Assembly (NCBI RefSeq): GCF_000381985.1
Contig: NZ_KB907344.1
Location: 62,001-126,000 of the forward strand
Origin: Novispirillum itersonii subsp. itersonii ATCC 12639
GTDB lineage: Bacteria; Pseudomonadota; Alphaproteobacteria; Rhodospirillales; Rhodospirillaceae
Length of the DNA stretch: 64,000 nucleotides
Reading direction: 5' to 3'
In this document: positions 9,214-18,438 of the stretch, piece after piece
Numbering within the stretch: the first letter of the stretch is position 1
How the letters are laid out: each line of letters begins with the position of its first letter
Position numbers and translations under genes: made by a program
Notes under the pieces: model-generated
Told to the model about the DNA's origin: nothing
The model's database searches: none
Seen by the model: only the letters and a program-made list of their open reading frames with translations

Positions 9214-9839
9214 AGGGGCCTCCTGTCGGACGGCTTACGCCGCCTCGGATCATTCTTCATCCAGATCAGGTCAACAACCTGACGGACGTACTCCGTGGAG
9301 CGGCACCAGTCCAGCACCCGTTCCCGTTCTTCGGCGGTCTGCGCCAGACCGATGACATAGACGGTCCGGTCAACCACGTCGATATTATAGTTCAGGGCAA
9401 AAACACGGCTGTCGAACATAAGGGATGACCGCAGTTCACTGGCGATCGACACGTCGCGGGCCAGATCAACCGAAGAGTCGGCCCGGACTTTAATATAATC
9501 GTGAATCAGGGTGACATCGGGGTCTTCCCGGCTCAGCCGGACCGCCGTGCTTTTCATCTCAGGGTCACTGACAATCCCCATCAACAGCACGCGCCGCTCA
9601 AAGACCGTGACATCGACATCGCTCAGCAGACGCGAATCTGTCTGGAAGAAACGGCCCGTGATTCCGGCCTTGATCGCCGCATCATTGGCGGTGCCGTCGA
9701 CGCCACGCTCTTCAATGGCGGCGGACCCCACGGTCGTCACCGCCGAAACAGCAACACCAAGCGGCGTGCAGGCGCTGACCGGCACAAGCGGCAGCACAGA
9801 CAAAAGACGCAGCAGCAGGAAAGCGGTGGATCCCTTCAT
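9210..9839 (-). CDS. dolP: BON-domain outer-membrane lipoprotein, DolP (YraP)-like
   Basis: 209-residue lipoprotein. The start at 9839 (MKGSTAF) gives a normal signal sequence with lipobox VSAC (Cys24). Two BON domains follow (about residues 55-115 and 125-195; VDVTVFERRVLLMGIV and NYNIDVVDRTVYVIGLA). Size and architecture match E. coli DolP, an outer-membrane lipoprotein that binds anionic phospholipid and supports BAM function. In E. coli dolP also sits beside yraN, lpoA and rsmI, which supports the assignment. An upstream in-frame start at 9920 would overlap yraN and destroy the signal peptide. Confidence 0.78.
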   Translation of the reverse strand: MKGSTAFLLLRLLSVLPLVPVSACTPLGVAVSAVTTVGSAAIEERGVDGTANDAAIKAGITGRFFQTDSRLLSDVDVTVFERRVLLMGIVSDPEMKSTAVRLSREDPDVTLIHDYIKVRADSSVDLARDVSIASELRSSLMFDSRVFALNYNIDVVDRTVYVIGLAQTAEERERVLDWCRSTEYVRQVVDLIWMKNDPRRRKPSDRRPL

Positions 9840-9901
9840 ACCAGAACAATAAAGCGTTTTCCGGTAGCCGCCAGCCTTAATTGCAATCGCAACAGATGTG
9901 C

Positions 9902-10273
9902 TCAGTCCCCCGGTCGCCACGCATCAGGCAAATGGCGGGGCCGCCCGAAAGCCGGAACGGCAATCACATCAAAACGGATCTGACGGTCCGCATACTGTGG
10001 ATTCAGGGCCAGCCAGGCCTGTGCCCCCCGCTCAATCCGCCGCCGCTGCTCCGGCGTGACCGACTCCAGCGCCGCCTCCACCGTCGGCCGGGCTTTCACC
10101 TCGGCAAAGACCAGCAGCGGGCCACGGGCCACGATCAGATCCACCTCTCCGGCCCCGGTTCCCCGGCCAGAGGTAAAACGACGGGCCAGAATCGCCCACC
10201 CCAGAAAACGCAGGGTCAGGGCAGCAACCGTTTCCGCCCGGCGACCGGCCGCATCAGCAGACAGAGACGCCAT
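9902..10273 (-). CDS. yraN: UPF0102 / YraN family endonuclease-fold protein
   Basis: 123-residue protein of the YraN family with a restriction-endonuclease-like fold. The GEVDLIVARGPLLVFAEVKAR stretch carries the D...ExK pattern of that fold; function in the cell is unknown. The start at 10273 (MASLSADAAGRRAE) is chosen because it begins 4 bases after the rsmI stop and matches the family N-terminus. An earlier ATG at 10351 lies inside rsmI. The rsmI-yraN pairing is conserved across proteobacteria. Confidence 0.9.
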   Translation of the reverse strand: MASLSADAAGRRAETVAALTLRFLGWAILARRFTSGRGTGAGEVDLIVARGPLLVFAEVKARPTVEAALESVTPEQRRRIERGAQAWLALNPQYADRQIRFDVIAVPAFGRPRHLPDAWRPGD

Positions 10274-10277
10274 TCCG

Positions 10278-11249
10278 TTATGCCTCTTCCACCGTCGACC
10301 CGTTGCGGTCCCGCTCCGCTGCCAGTTCCAGCGCCCGGTTATAAACCTCACGCTTTTTCAGACCGGTCACTGACACCACTTCCGCCGTGGCATCGCGCAC
10401 CGACAGCCGGGTCAGCGCGGCTCGCAGCAGGCCATCAAGATCAAGGGTTTCCGCCGTTTCCTCAACCACCTCCGGCGGGGCGATCACCACCACCGCCTCC
10501 CCTCTGGGGGCTCCGGCAGCGGCATAATGCGCCGCCAGATCGGTCAACGGAGCCCGGCGGACCTCTTCATGCAGCTTGGTCAGCTCGCGGCAGACCGCGG
10601 CCTCCCTCGGGCCGAAAACGGCAGCCATCGACGCCAGACTTTCCGGCAGGCGATGCACCGACTCATACAGCACCAGCGTGGCCGGAACCGCGCGCAGGCT
10701 GGCCAGAAAGTCCTGACGGGCCTTCTCCTTCGATGGCGGGAACCCGGCAAACATAAAACGGTCCGTCGGCAGGCCGGCCACCATCAACGCGGTCAGCAGG
10801 GCCGATGCCCCCGGCACCGGCACCACGGTCAGGCCCTGATCCCGCGCCTCACGCACCAGCTTGAAGCCGGGATCAGACACCAGCGGCGTCCCGGCGTCAG
10901 ACACCAGCGCCACGGCCTCCCCCGCTGCGACCCGCGACAGAACCTGCGGGCGCATCCGCTCGGCATTGTGTTCATGATACGGCAGCATCGGGGTCTTGAT
11001 TCCCAGCCGCCGCAGCATCGCGCCGGTGACCCGGGTATCCTCGCAGGCCACCACCGAGGCCGCGCCCAGCACCTGACAGGCCCGGCGGGTGATATCCCCC
11101 ATGTTGCCGATCGGGGTTGCCACCACATACAGCCCGGCAGGCAGGGATGAGGGCTGAGGTTTACTTGCGTCACCGTCAACGGTAGCATCGTCCCCGGCGT
11201 CGTTTTCGCCGTAAGACCCGAAGTCTGTATCGGAGAGTTCCCGTGACAT
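10278..11249 (-). CDS. rsmI: 16S rRNA (cytidine-1402-2'-O)-methyltransferase RsmI
   Basis: 323 residues from the ATG at 11249. SAM-dependent tetrapyrrole-methylase-fold enzyme that 2'-O-methylates C1402 of 16S rRNA. Diagnostic motifs: GLYVVATPIGNMGDITRRA, YHEHNAERM, LVSDAGTPLVSDPG and VVPVPGASA. It has about 35 extra acidic N-terminal residues compared with E. coli RsmI. Upstream in-frame TTG/GTG starts near 11350 would leave almost no room for the promoter of the divergent lpoA-like gene, so I prefer 11249. It heads the rsmI-yraN-dolP-sirB1 operon. Confidence 0.93.
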   Translation of the reverse strand: MSRELSDTDFGSYGENDAGDDATVDGDASKPQPSSLPAGLYVVATPIGNMGDITRRACQVLGAASVVACEDTRVTGAMLRRLGIKTPMLPYHEHNAERMRPQVLSRVAAGEAVALVSDAGTPLVSDPGFKLVREARDQGLTVVPVPGASALLTALMVAGLPTDRFMFAGFPPSKEKARQDFLASLRAVPATLVLYESVHRLPESLASMAAVFGPREAAVCRELTKLHEEVRRAPLTDLAAHYAAAGAPRGEAVVVIAPPEVVEETAETLDLDGLLRAALTRLSVRDATAEVVSVTGLKKREVYNRALELAAERDRNGSTVEEA

Positions 11250-11359
11250 CTGCCGCTGATCGTTCAGTTCCGTCCCGTCGTCCCGGTTCTGCTGACCGGA
11301 AACAGGATGCGACGGCCCCGGATCGGGCTGGTTGGGATGAGTCACGGGCAAAGATCCTT

Positions 11360-12829
11360 ATGACAGGGCAAAACACAGCGGTTCCCGGCGGACGCCGGGG
11401 CCGGATCACCGGCAAGGCCGCGCTGGCAGCGGCCCTGACAGCCTGCCTGCTGGCAAGCGGCTGCCAGACCACCAATTCGCTACCATCCTGGATGAACGGA
11501 GGGAAGAGCGAAAGCGCGCCGCCCGCCCAGCCCGCGCCGCAGACCCCGGCCCAGACCGCTCCGATCCAGCCGCCGGTGGCGCAGCCCCCGGCACAGGCCC
11601 CGGTGCCGCCACAGCCTGCCATGACATCCACCGGGGAACTGCTGCCGGTCACCCTGTCCACTGACCCGGCCGCTGACCCGACTGCGGTGAAAATCGCCCT
11701 GCTGGCCCCGCTGTCCGGCCCCAGCGCCGCCACCGGCCAGTCTCTGCTGAATGCCGCCCAGCTGGCCCTGTTTGACGCCGGAAACACGGCTGTCACCCTG
11801 AAGCCCTATGACACCCGTGGCTCTGCCGACGGGGCCGCCGCCGCCGCCAGCGCTGCCGTCAACGACGGGGCGGTTCTGGTGCTTGGGCCGCTGTTTGCCT
11901 CGTCGGTCACGGCGGTCAGCCCGACCCTGAAGGCTGCTCATGTCCGGGCACTGGCCTTTTCCACTGACGCTCAGGTGGCCAGCCCCGGCATCTATGTCAG
12001 CGGCATTCTGGCCAGCGAGCAGGCCCGGCGACTGGTCGCCCATGCCCGGGCACAGGGGATTCTCCGCTTTGCGGCCCTGTCGCCGGAAGGGGCCTTTGGC
12101 CGGTCCATGGTCGCAGCCTATGAGCAGGCGGTGATCGCCTCCGGCGGGACCATGGTGAAAACCCTGTTCCACGGCCCGAACGACGACCTGCAGACCAAAC
12201 TGCGGGCGTTCACCGATTTTGACACCCGGGCTGCCACACTGGCCGCCCAGAAGAAGACGCTGGAAGGCAAGACTGACCCGGCCTCGCTGGAGGCTCTGGC
12301 CCGCCTGCAGACGCAGGACGCCACCGGCCCGCTGCCGTTCGAAGCCCTGCTGATGACCGCCAGCGGCACCCCGCTGAAGGAAGAGCTGGCCGTGCTGTCG
12401 GCATTTAACGCCGATGGCCGGGCGGTGCGCCTGATGGGCCCAATGCTGTGGAATGATCCGGCGCTGCTGCGTGACCCCAGCCTGACCCGTGCCTGGTTCC
12501 CCGCCGTGCCGCAGGGGCCGTATAAGTCCTTCGCCCAACGGTATCAGCAGGCCTTCGGCGACCAGCCGACGGTGCTGTCGGCCCTTGGGTATGACCTGAC
12601 GGCACTGGCCTCGGTGCTTGCCCGCCAGAGCGGTGGCCGCGCCTATGTCGATTCTGTGCTGACCCAGTCCACCGGCTTTGCCGGGGCCAACGGCCTGTTC
12701 CGCTTCCGTCCGGACGGAAGCAACGAACGGGCGCTGGCGGTGATGGAGAATACCGCCAACGGGCCGGTGGTTTCCGGCGAGGCCGCCGCCAGCTTCACCG
12801 CCACCGATGCCGCCAAACCGGCGTTCTGA
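11360..12829 (+). CDS. LpoA-like penicillin-binding protein activator (LppC family lipoprotein)
   Basis: 489-residue lipoprotein: signal sequence with lipobox LASGC (Cys35), a Pro/Ala/Gln-rich linker to about residue 90, then a periplasmic type-1 binding-protein fold (KIALLAPLSGPSAATGQSLLNAAQLALFD). This is the alphaproteobacterial counterpart of the LpoA C-terminal domain, which stimulates PBP1A from the outer membrane; the TPR-like N-domain of E. coli LpoA is absent. It diverges from rsmI exactly as lpoA does in E. coli. The start at 11360 is chosen because earlier codons would place 39 hydrophilic residues before the signal peptide. Confidence 0.87.
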   Translation: MTGQNTAVPGGRRGRITGKAALAAALTACLLASGCQTTNSLPSWMNGGKSESAPPAQPAPQTPAQTAPIQPPVAQPPAQAPVPPQPAMTSTGELLPVTLSTDPAADPTAVKIALLAPLSGPSAATGQSLLNAAQLALFDAGNTAVTLKPYDTRGSADGAAAAASAAVNDGAVLVLGPLFASSVTAVSPTLKAAHVRALAFSTDAQVASPGIYVSGILASEQARRLVAHARAQGILRFAALSPEGAFGRSMVAAYEQAVIASGGTMVKTLFHGPNDDLQTKLRAFTDFDTRAATLAAQKKTLEGKTDPASLEALARLQTQDATGPLPFEALLMTASGTPLKEELAVLSAFNADGRAVRLMGPMLWNDPALLRDPSLTRAWFPAVPQGPYKSFAQRYQQAFGDQPTVLSALGYDLTALASVLARQSGGRAYVDSVLTQSTGFAGANGLFRFRPDGSNERALAVMENTANGPVVSGEAAASFTATDAAKPAF

Positions 12830-12836
12830 CCGGTGG

Positions 12837-13490
12837 ATGACGGTGCCCTCCTGCCTGTCCGTCCGCTGGAGCCATACTGTCGGGCAGGATCATACCGTCA
12901 TGGTCCTGCCTGATGGCTGCCGCGACATCCTGATCCGCCTGACCCCGCAGGGGCAGGCCAGCGTGACCCTGACCGACTGGGATTTCGGCCCACGCCCGGT
13001 GCGGCTGGAGGCCGGAACCCGGGTGACCGGCCACCGGCTGCGCCCCGGCGTCAGCGTTCCCCCGTCCCTGCTGGCGGTTCTGACCGCCGACCTCCACCGC
13101 ACCGGCACCTGTGCGGTGGAGCAGGCACTGGCCGATCAGGCCCGATTCCTGCCCGACCTTGACGGGCTTCTCCCCGGCGGAGACCGGCTGCGGGCCCGCA
13201 CTGACCGCAGCAAACGCACGGTGCAGCGCCGCTTCCTCGCCCTCGGCCTGCCGCCACCGGGGATCTGGCGGCAACTCGGTCGCGCCCGCCACACCGCCCG
13301 CCTGCTGGGGACGGAGCCCCACATCCCCCTCGCCGATCTGGCCGGACTGTGTGGATACAGCGATCAGGCCCACATGACGCGCGACCTGACCCGCTGGTTT
13401 GGCTCCTCCCCCGCCGCGCTGCGCCAGAATGCCGCCATGCTGGCGGTTCTGAGAGAACCGGGATTCGGAAACTGGGAGCTCAGGGCCTAA
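12837..13490 (+). CDS. AraC-family transcriptional regulator
   Basis: 217-residue regulator. The N-terminal 110 residues form a DUF6597-like/cupin-type region (HTVMVLPDGCRDILIRL). The C-terminal third holds the double helix-turn-helix of AraC proteins (SKRTVQRRFLALGLPPPGIWRQLGRAR, then IPLADLAGLCGYSDQAHMTRDLTRWFGSSPA). It starts just after the lpoA-like gene stops and ends 2 bases before the stop of the convergent VOC gene. Target genes are unknown. An alternative start at 12807 would overlap the preceding gene by 23 bases. Confidence 0.87.
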   Translation: MTVPSCLSVRWSHTVGQDHTVMVLPDGCRDILIRLTPQGQASVTLTDWDFGPRPVRLEAGTRVTGHRLRPGVSVPPSLLAVLTADLHRTGTCAVEQALADQARFLPDLDGLLPGGDRLRARTDRSKRTVQRRFLALGLPPPGIWRQLGRARHTARLLGTEPHIPLADLAGLCGYSDQAHMTRDLTRWFGSSPAALRQNAAMLAVLREPGFGNWELRA

Positions 13491-13492
13491 GA

Positions 13493-13879
13493 TCAGGCTC
13501 CGGGCACCGGGGAACACAGTTCCACCAGATAACCGTCAGGATCGCGGACGTAGGCCGTGGTCTGCCCCCAGTCTTCCTGCCGCACCGGCTGCACCAGCAC
13601 CGCACCGGCAACCATAGCCTGTGCCAGCGCCGCTGCCACATCGTCAGTTTCAAAGGCGATCTCAAACACCGGGGCCTCCGGGCGGGGACGGCTGGGGGAC
13701 TTCCCCAGCTGCTGCATCAGCCGCACCGACGAAAACGCCAGCCGGGTTTCCCCAGTCGCCAGCTCCCCGTAATCGCCCCCGTCGTGCAGAAAGCGGCGGG
13801 TCAGGCCAAAGGCCCGTTCATAAAACGCCAGAGAGGCGGCAACATCCTCGACAAAAAGGATCGTATAACGGAACAGCAT
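13493..13879 (-). CDS. VOC family (glyoxalase/bleomycin-resistance fold) protein
   Basis: 128-residue protein with the paired beta-alpha-beta-beta-beta units of the vicinal oxygen chelate superfamily. The N-terminus (YTILFVEDVAASLAFYERAFGL) and the C-terminal VRDPDGYLVELCSPV motif, whose Glu is the usual metal ligand, are typical. Members include glyoxalases, dioxygenases and antibiotic-binding proteins; nothing here allows a choice. It converges on the AraC regulator gene. Confidence 0.88.
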   Translation of the reverse strand: MLFRYTILFVEDVAASLAFYERAFGLTRRFLHDGGDYGELATGETRLAFSSVRLMQQLGKSPSRPRPEAPVFEIAFETDDVAAALAQAMVAGAVLVQPVRQEDWGQTTAYVRDPDGYLVELCSPVPGA

Positions 13880-14017
13880 GTCAGGCTCCTGTGCGGGGGC
13901 ACTCTCTGCGGCGGGAAACTCCGGTTTACCGGCAGAAAGTGCTCTGGACAGGGCCCAGCATTCCCGGTCTCTACGGATCCGGTCTTGAAGAAAGGCGACA
14001 GCACAAGGGGGGAACCA

Positions 14018-15028
14018 TCAGCCCAGCAGGGCGTTGACCCGCTCCGCCACCACCGCCACCGGAATATCTGCCATCGCACTGCCACCGCAGTCCTGAGCCG
14101 TGATGATGCAGCCCCGCCGCGTCAGCGGGGCAAACTTCTTCGGGCTGGTCGGGCCATACAGCACCACCACCGGGGTACCCGACGCCGCCGCCAGATGCCC
14201 GACCCCCGCATCATTGCACACCACAGCCCCCAGATGCCGGGCCAGAGCGATGGTGACGAACGGGGTCAGCCCGCGCCCGCCGATCAGCCGTTCATCCTGC
14301 AACGGAAACAGGGCATCGGGCACCAGCTCCGCCAGCGGGGCCCGCCACTCCAGTTCCGCCGGGCCCAGCAGAAACACCGGCACCCGCCCCGCGTCCCCCT
14401 GCTGACGCGCCAGCGCCACAAAGGAATCCTGCGGCCAGCATTTATGACGCCCGCCAGCCCCCGGGGCCAGACCGACCAGTGGCCTGCCGGAGGGAAGAAC
14501 CGCCGCCGTTGCCGCCAGCAGATCCTCCGGAACCGGCACCAGAGAGTCCTCCGGGGTCGGCACCGGCACCCCGGAGGCCTGCTCCAGAAGATCCAGCATC
14601 TGCCGCAGCATCCCGGCAGGGCGCTTGCCCGACGGGCGACACCCCCAGGACGACAGCGCCCCGCGCAGGGCCGGTGACACCAGCCGCCGGTGCGGCAGAC
14701 GCTTCAGCGCCAGCGTCGCCGCCGGGCCGCGCTGGGTATCAATGATGAGATCAAAACCGCGCCCGTCCAGCGGGCGACGCCGCAGCATCTCCCCCCACCG
14801 GGTCGGCACCGCCGCATCCTCAATCACTTCATCAATCAGACCTTCTACCGCCGGGGCGAGAAGCCCGGCGAACACAGAACGGCCCTGACTGGCCGCCCAC
14901 GTCACCCGTGCCTGCGGCCACAATGCCCGCATCGCCCGCAGAAAAGGCAGTTTCAGCAAACCGTCGCCGATCAGATCCAGTCCGACATGCACCAGAACGG
15001 TCTCTGGCTGAAATCCTGCTGCCTGCAT
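14018..15028 (-). CDS. Glycosyltransferase family 9 (heptosyltransferase-like)
   Basis: 336-residue GT-B enzyme of the ADP-heptose:LPS heptosyltransferase family. Markers: an N-terminal LVHVGLDLIGDGLLKLPFLRAMR (DxxGD-type motif), a nucleotide-sugar site GLAPGAGGRHKCWP and the NDAGVGHLAAASGTPVVVLYGPTSPKKFAP segment that contacts the donor. It should add a sugar to LPS core or another glycoconjugate at the inner leaflet of the inner membrane. The start at 15028 has a strong GGAGGGAGA 7 bases upstream; the ATG at 15073 does not. It is not within a recognisable LPS cluster here. Confidence 0.87.
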   Translation of the reverse strand: MQAAGFQPETVLVHVGLDLIGDGLLKLPFLRAMRALWPQARVTWAASQGRSVFAGLLAPAVEGLIDEVIEDAAVPTRWGEMLRRRPLDGRGFDLIIDTQRGPAATLALKRLPHRRLVSPALRGALSSWGCRPSGKRPAGMLRQMLDLLEQASGVPVPTPEDSLVPVPEDLLAATAAVLPSGRPLVGLAPGAGGRHKCWPQDSFVALARQQGDAGRVPVFLLGPAELEWRAPLAELVPDALFPLQDERLIGGRGLTPFVTIALARHLGAVVCNDAGVGHLAAASGTPVVVLYGPTSPKKFAPLTRRGCIITAQDCGGSAMADIPVAVVAERVNALLG

Positions 15029-15312
15029 CTGATCTCCCTCCTGCTGAGCCGGTCTCTCCATCGGACCGCCCACGGTTTCCGTCCGCTACTCCCCTACCAC
15101 AGGCAGCGGCGGAGCAGGATGCATTTTTCCGGCGCCGCCAATTTTGCAAAGGCTGTAAATTCGCCGTCGCATCCGGCGGGCGATATCGTTAGGATACGCC
15201 CGCCGAACCGGGGCGGACCCGTCTCCCACCCCCGGCGCCGCTGCCAATTAAAGGCAGCCAACCAAGGCACTCCCGGCCCGTCGGTGCCCGGGATGCACCT
15301 GTCTAGAGGGCT

Positions 15313-15852
15313 ATGTCCATGGATATCAAGAAGATCCCGATCGGGAAGGATGCTCCGCGCGACGTGAACGTCATCATCGAGATCCCGCTGCGCAGCGATC
15401 CGGTGAAGTACGAAGTCGATAAAGAAAGCGGCGCCATGTACGTTGACCGCTTCCTGCACACCGCCATGCACTACCCGTGCAACTACGGCTTTATCCCCCA
15501 CACCCTGTCTGACGACGGTGATCCGGTCGACGTGATGGTGGTCGGCAACATGCCGGTGGCCGTGGGCTCGGTGATGCGCGTCCGCCCGGTCGGCGTGATG
15601 TACATGGAAGACGAATCCGGCGGGGATGAAAAGATCCTGGCCGTGCCGCATTCCAAGCTGCACCCGTACCACGACAACGTGAAGAACTACACCGACCTGC
15701 GTGACGTTCTGATCCGTCAGATCGAGCACTTCTTCGTCCACTACAAGGATCTGGAAGAAGGCAAGTGGGCCAAGGTGTCCGGCTGGGGCGATGCCGCCGC
15801 GGCTGAAAAGGCGATTGAAGAAGCGATCGCCCGCGCTCAGGCTGAAGGCTGA
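15313..15852 (+). CDS. ppa: Inorganic pyrophosphatase
   Basis: 179-residue soluble family I pyrophosphatase, which hydrolyses PPi to phosphate and so pulls biosynthetic reactions forward. The signature DDGDPVDVMVV (metal-binding Asp triad) is intact, as are EIPLRSDPVKYEVDK and the YPCNYGFIPHTL segment. Length is normal for the bacterial hexameric enzyme. It is preceded by a non-coding leader of about 240 bases and followed by its own terminator, so it is a single-gene unit. Confidence 0.97.
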   Translation: MSMDIKKIPIGKDAPRDVNVIIEIPLRSDPVKYEVDKESGAMYVDRFLHTAMHYPCNYGFIPHTLSDDGDPVDVMVVGNMPVAVGSVMRVRPVGVMYMEDESGGDEKILAVPHSKLHPYHDNVKNYTDLRDVLIRQIEHFFVHYKDLEEGKWAKVSGWGDAAAAEKAIEEAIARAQAEG

Positions 15853-15862
15853 TCCCCTTCCG

Positions 15863-15899
15863 CAAAAAGGCCGGTCTCACCAGAGACCGGCCTTTTTTC
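15863..15899. terminator. Bidirectional intrinsic terminator between ppa and chemoreceptor
   Basis: AAAAAGGCCGGTCTC / GAGACCGGCCTTTTTT hairpin with a 5-base loop and T-tracts in both directions. It serves convergent genes. Confidence 0.93.
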
Positions 15900-15908
15900 T
15901 ACAGCCCG

Positions 15909-18110
15909 TCAGGCCCCGTCCTGCCGGACCGACTTCAAGAAGACATCCACCTCCTGCGACAGGGTCCGCGCCTGCTGGGTCAGGGTCTGCGAGACCGCTT
16001 TCAGGGCGGATGCCTCGCCACTGGTGCTGCCTGCCGCTGCCTGCAACCCGCTGACGTGACTGGCTGTCACCTGACTGCCCTGCGCCACCCCGGTCATGGT
16101 ACGGGCGATTTCGCCGGTTGCCGCCGTCTGCTGGATCACTGCCGCTGCGATTTCAGCCGTCACGGTATCCAGTGCCGCAATCACCGTACGGATTGATGCC
16201 ACCGAGCGGACAGAAGCCTGCGTTGCCTGCTCCATCTCCAGCAGCTGGCGGGAAATATCACTGGTGGCCCGCCCGGTCTGGGTGGCCAGACTTTTCACGG
16301 CCCCGGCGACCACGGCGAAGCCTTTTCCGGCCTCCCCGGCACGGGCGGCTTCAATGGTGGCATTCAGGGCAAGAAGATTGGTCTGGTCGGCAATCCCCGA
16401 AATCAGCTCCGCCACCGCTCCGATCCGCTGCACCACGCCTTCCATTGAAGCAATCACCTCAACGGTGGCCGCCGCCTCGCGCGTTGCATCCGCCGCCACC
16501 GATGCCGCATGATGCACCCGGCTGGAAATACTCTGCGTCGAGGCAGACAGTTCCTCGACCGCCGCCGCCACCGTCTGTACGGCAGCATTCACCTGTTCGG
16601 TGGTCGCCAGCGCTGCGGTGCTGCGGTCAAGCGCCTGACCGGCGGTTTCAGACAGTCTTCCGGCCCCGGTATCCACGGCGCCGACACTGTCGGCAACGGT
16701 TTCCACCACCCGCTTGACGGTCTCCTCAAAATGAGTGGCCAACCGGACCTGCCGGGTCACCGCCTGCCAGATCAGCATCGCCTTATCATACGCGCCCCCG
16801 GCGGTATGCACCGCCGAGACCCGGACCACAAAAACATCCGAGCCGACAGCAACCCGCCGTTCCAGCGGCAGCTCCGCCGGATCGGCCAGCAAGGCCAGAT
16901 CAGCCCCGGTGAAGGGGAACAGGGCAGCCAGATCGCGGCCCCCGGCATCCTGACCGGCGGGAACAACCCCGTGATCCGCCATCATGGCCCGGGCGGCTGT
17001 ATTGACATAGGCCAGACGCAGACTGACCGGATCAACCGTCATCACCGGGCTGGTCATGTCTTCCACCATCTGCATCAAACGAAAGGCACGCTGGACATCC
17101 CCATCCAGCTTTTCCACCATCCGTACCACCTGCCCGACCTCACTGCGGTCCCGCGGCCACCCCTGCAGCAAGACCGGCTGCCCGGATGCCACCAGCCCCA
17201 TCCACTGCCGGATCTGCCGCAGAAAGCTGCCGATCCCCCGGGCGATCACTGCCGCCACCAGCATCGCCAGAACGGCAAGAGCAATGCAGAACCCGACCGT
17301 CAGGCGGTATTCCGCCTGCAGGGACCGGGTCCGCTCTTCCAGCATCACCGCCAACGCCTGCTCCGCCACCTGCCACCCGGCGGCCACAGCCTGCCCATGC
17401 CGGGCCAGATCAGCCATCACAGCACCATCAACCCCGGCACTCAGGCGGGTCAGCAGACTGCCAGACGCAGTGACCAACGGCGCCAGCGCCGGGGTCAGGG
17501 CCCGGTCGAAATGGATGGCGCTGGCCGGGGTGCGGCCATTGGTCAGCGCGGTTTCAATCCGGATCGCATCCGCCTGCAACGCCCCTTTGGCCATCGCAAC
17601 AGCCATCCTGTTCGCTTCGGAATTATCCCGCAGTAAAGCGGCAGCCGCAGTTTGCAGGGCCTGCGTGTTCCGCCCCATCGATATCAGAGCATTGACGGTC
17701 AGATCCATTGCGTAAAAAGTTGGCACTTCTGGATCCAAGGTCAAATTTGAGGCATCCGAGACCGCCAGAATTGCCGTGGCCAGCGCGGCGGCCTGCTCCG
17801 CCGGATCAGGGCGGGACAGTCCTGCCTTCAAGTCAGAATAAGCCTTCTCCGTCAGATACTTCGCCCCAACAGACGCCCGCACGGCCTTCAGACCGGCCTC
17901 AGCCCCCGGGTCCTGCCCGGCCAAAGCCCGGACGGCCATCTGCCGCAAGGGGGTGATGGCGGTCAGCCCCTCGCTCTCAGAAACCGTAAAATCCAACTGT
18001 TCCTGATACTTATCAATCAAGGCCACCACACTGACCACCAGTGGCACCACAAAAGCGGCACACAGCAGCGCAATCTGCGCCGACACCGACAGTTTTCTGA
18101 GCAAATTCAT
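15909..18110 (-). CDS. Methyl-accepting chemotaxis protein with cytoplasmic PAS-like domain
   Basis: 733-residue chemoreceptor. TM1 is at about residues 10-30, then a large, mostly helical periplasmic region to about 270 that I do not recognise beyond a helical-bundle character, TM2 (about 272-295) and a degenerate HAMP. A PAS-like domain follows (about 345-455; [24 protein letters not shown]), then the signalling hairpin ([20 protein letters not shown]). The tip reads [10 protein letters not shown] where chemoreceptors normally have an acidic residue (VVAxEV). The PAS-like module may sense a cytoplasmic signal. Gene stands alone and converges on ppa. Confidence 0.9.
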   Translation of the reverse strand: MNLLRKLSVSAQIALLCAAFVVPLVVSVVALIDKYQEQLDFTVSESEGLTAITPLRQMAVRALAGQDPGAEAGLKAVRASVGAKYLTEKAYSDLKAGLSRPDPAEQAAALATAILAVSDASNLTLDPEVPTFYAMDLTVNALISMGRNTQALQTAAAALLRDNSEANRMAVAMAKGALQADAIRIETALTNGRTPASAIHFDRALTPALAPLVTASGSLLTRLSAGVDGAVMADLARHGQAVAAGWQVAEQALAVMLEERTRSLQAEYRLTVGFCIALAVLAMLVAAVIARGIGSFLRQIRQWMGLVASGQPVLLQGWPRDRSEVGQVVRMVEKLDGDVQRAFRLMQMVEDMTSPVMTVDPVSLRLAYVNTAARAMMADHGVVPAGQDAGGRDLAALFPFTGADLALLADPAELPLERRVAVGSDVFVVRVSAVHTAGGAYDKAMLIWQAVTRQVRLATHFEETVKRVVETVADSVGAVDTGAGRLSETAGQALDRSTAALATTEQVNAAVQTVAAAVEELSASTQSISSRVHHAASVAADATREAAATVEVIASMEGVVQRIGAVAELISGIADQTNLLALNATIEAARAGEAGKGFAVVAGAVKSLATQTGRATSDISRQLLEMEQATQASVRSVASIRTVIAALDTVTAEIAAAVIQQTAATGEIARTMTGVAQGSQVTASHVSGLQAAAGSTSGEASALKAVSQTLTQQARTLSQEVDVFLKSVRQDGA

Positions 18111-18438
18111 ACTCTTGCGTCCCCTACAAGAGCAACGGATCCCGCCTTTTGATCCGACGGGTCATGGCCGTCACTGAGCACTGTTTTTCTGATTTATGAG
18201 GCGGCCTTTTCTGCCGCGATTAGCTCAAATTTTTGCAATCCCCGTGCCAGCCGCATCCGACCCGTGACGGCCCCTTCTGCTGCCTGTTTATGCGGCAGTC
18301 CTCCGCGATCAACCCGGCGCGGAATTGCATCGCCGCCGACAATCCTGCATACTGCCGCTGGTTATAGTTCACTTTAACGTTCATTTCGCCCTGTCGCTTT
18401 GCGACGCCACAGCCAAACCGGCTTCACAGGAGTCTGTC
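18111..18438. other. Divergent intergenic region, chemoreceptor / bktB
   Basis: 328 bases between divergent start codons. No coding frame or stable terminator is visible. A reading frame open from 18325 into bktB has no Shine-Dalgarno and is probably leader. AT-rich patches at about 18190-18240 and 18360-18400 are the likeliest promoters for the two genes; I could not assign hexamers with confidence. Confidence 0.45.

Noticed and set aside
18280-18310. Second PhaR-type box upstream of bktB (CTGCTGCCTGTTTATGCGGCAG)
   Set aside because: The half sites are spaced too far apart and are imperfect compared with the clean palindrome before phaP.
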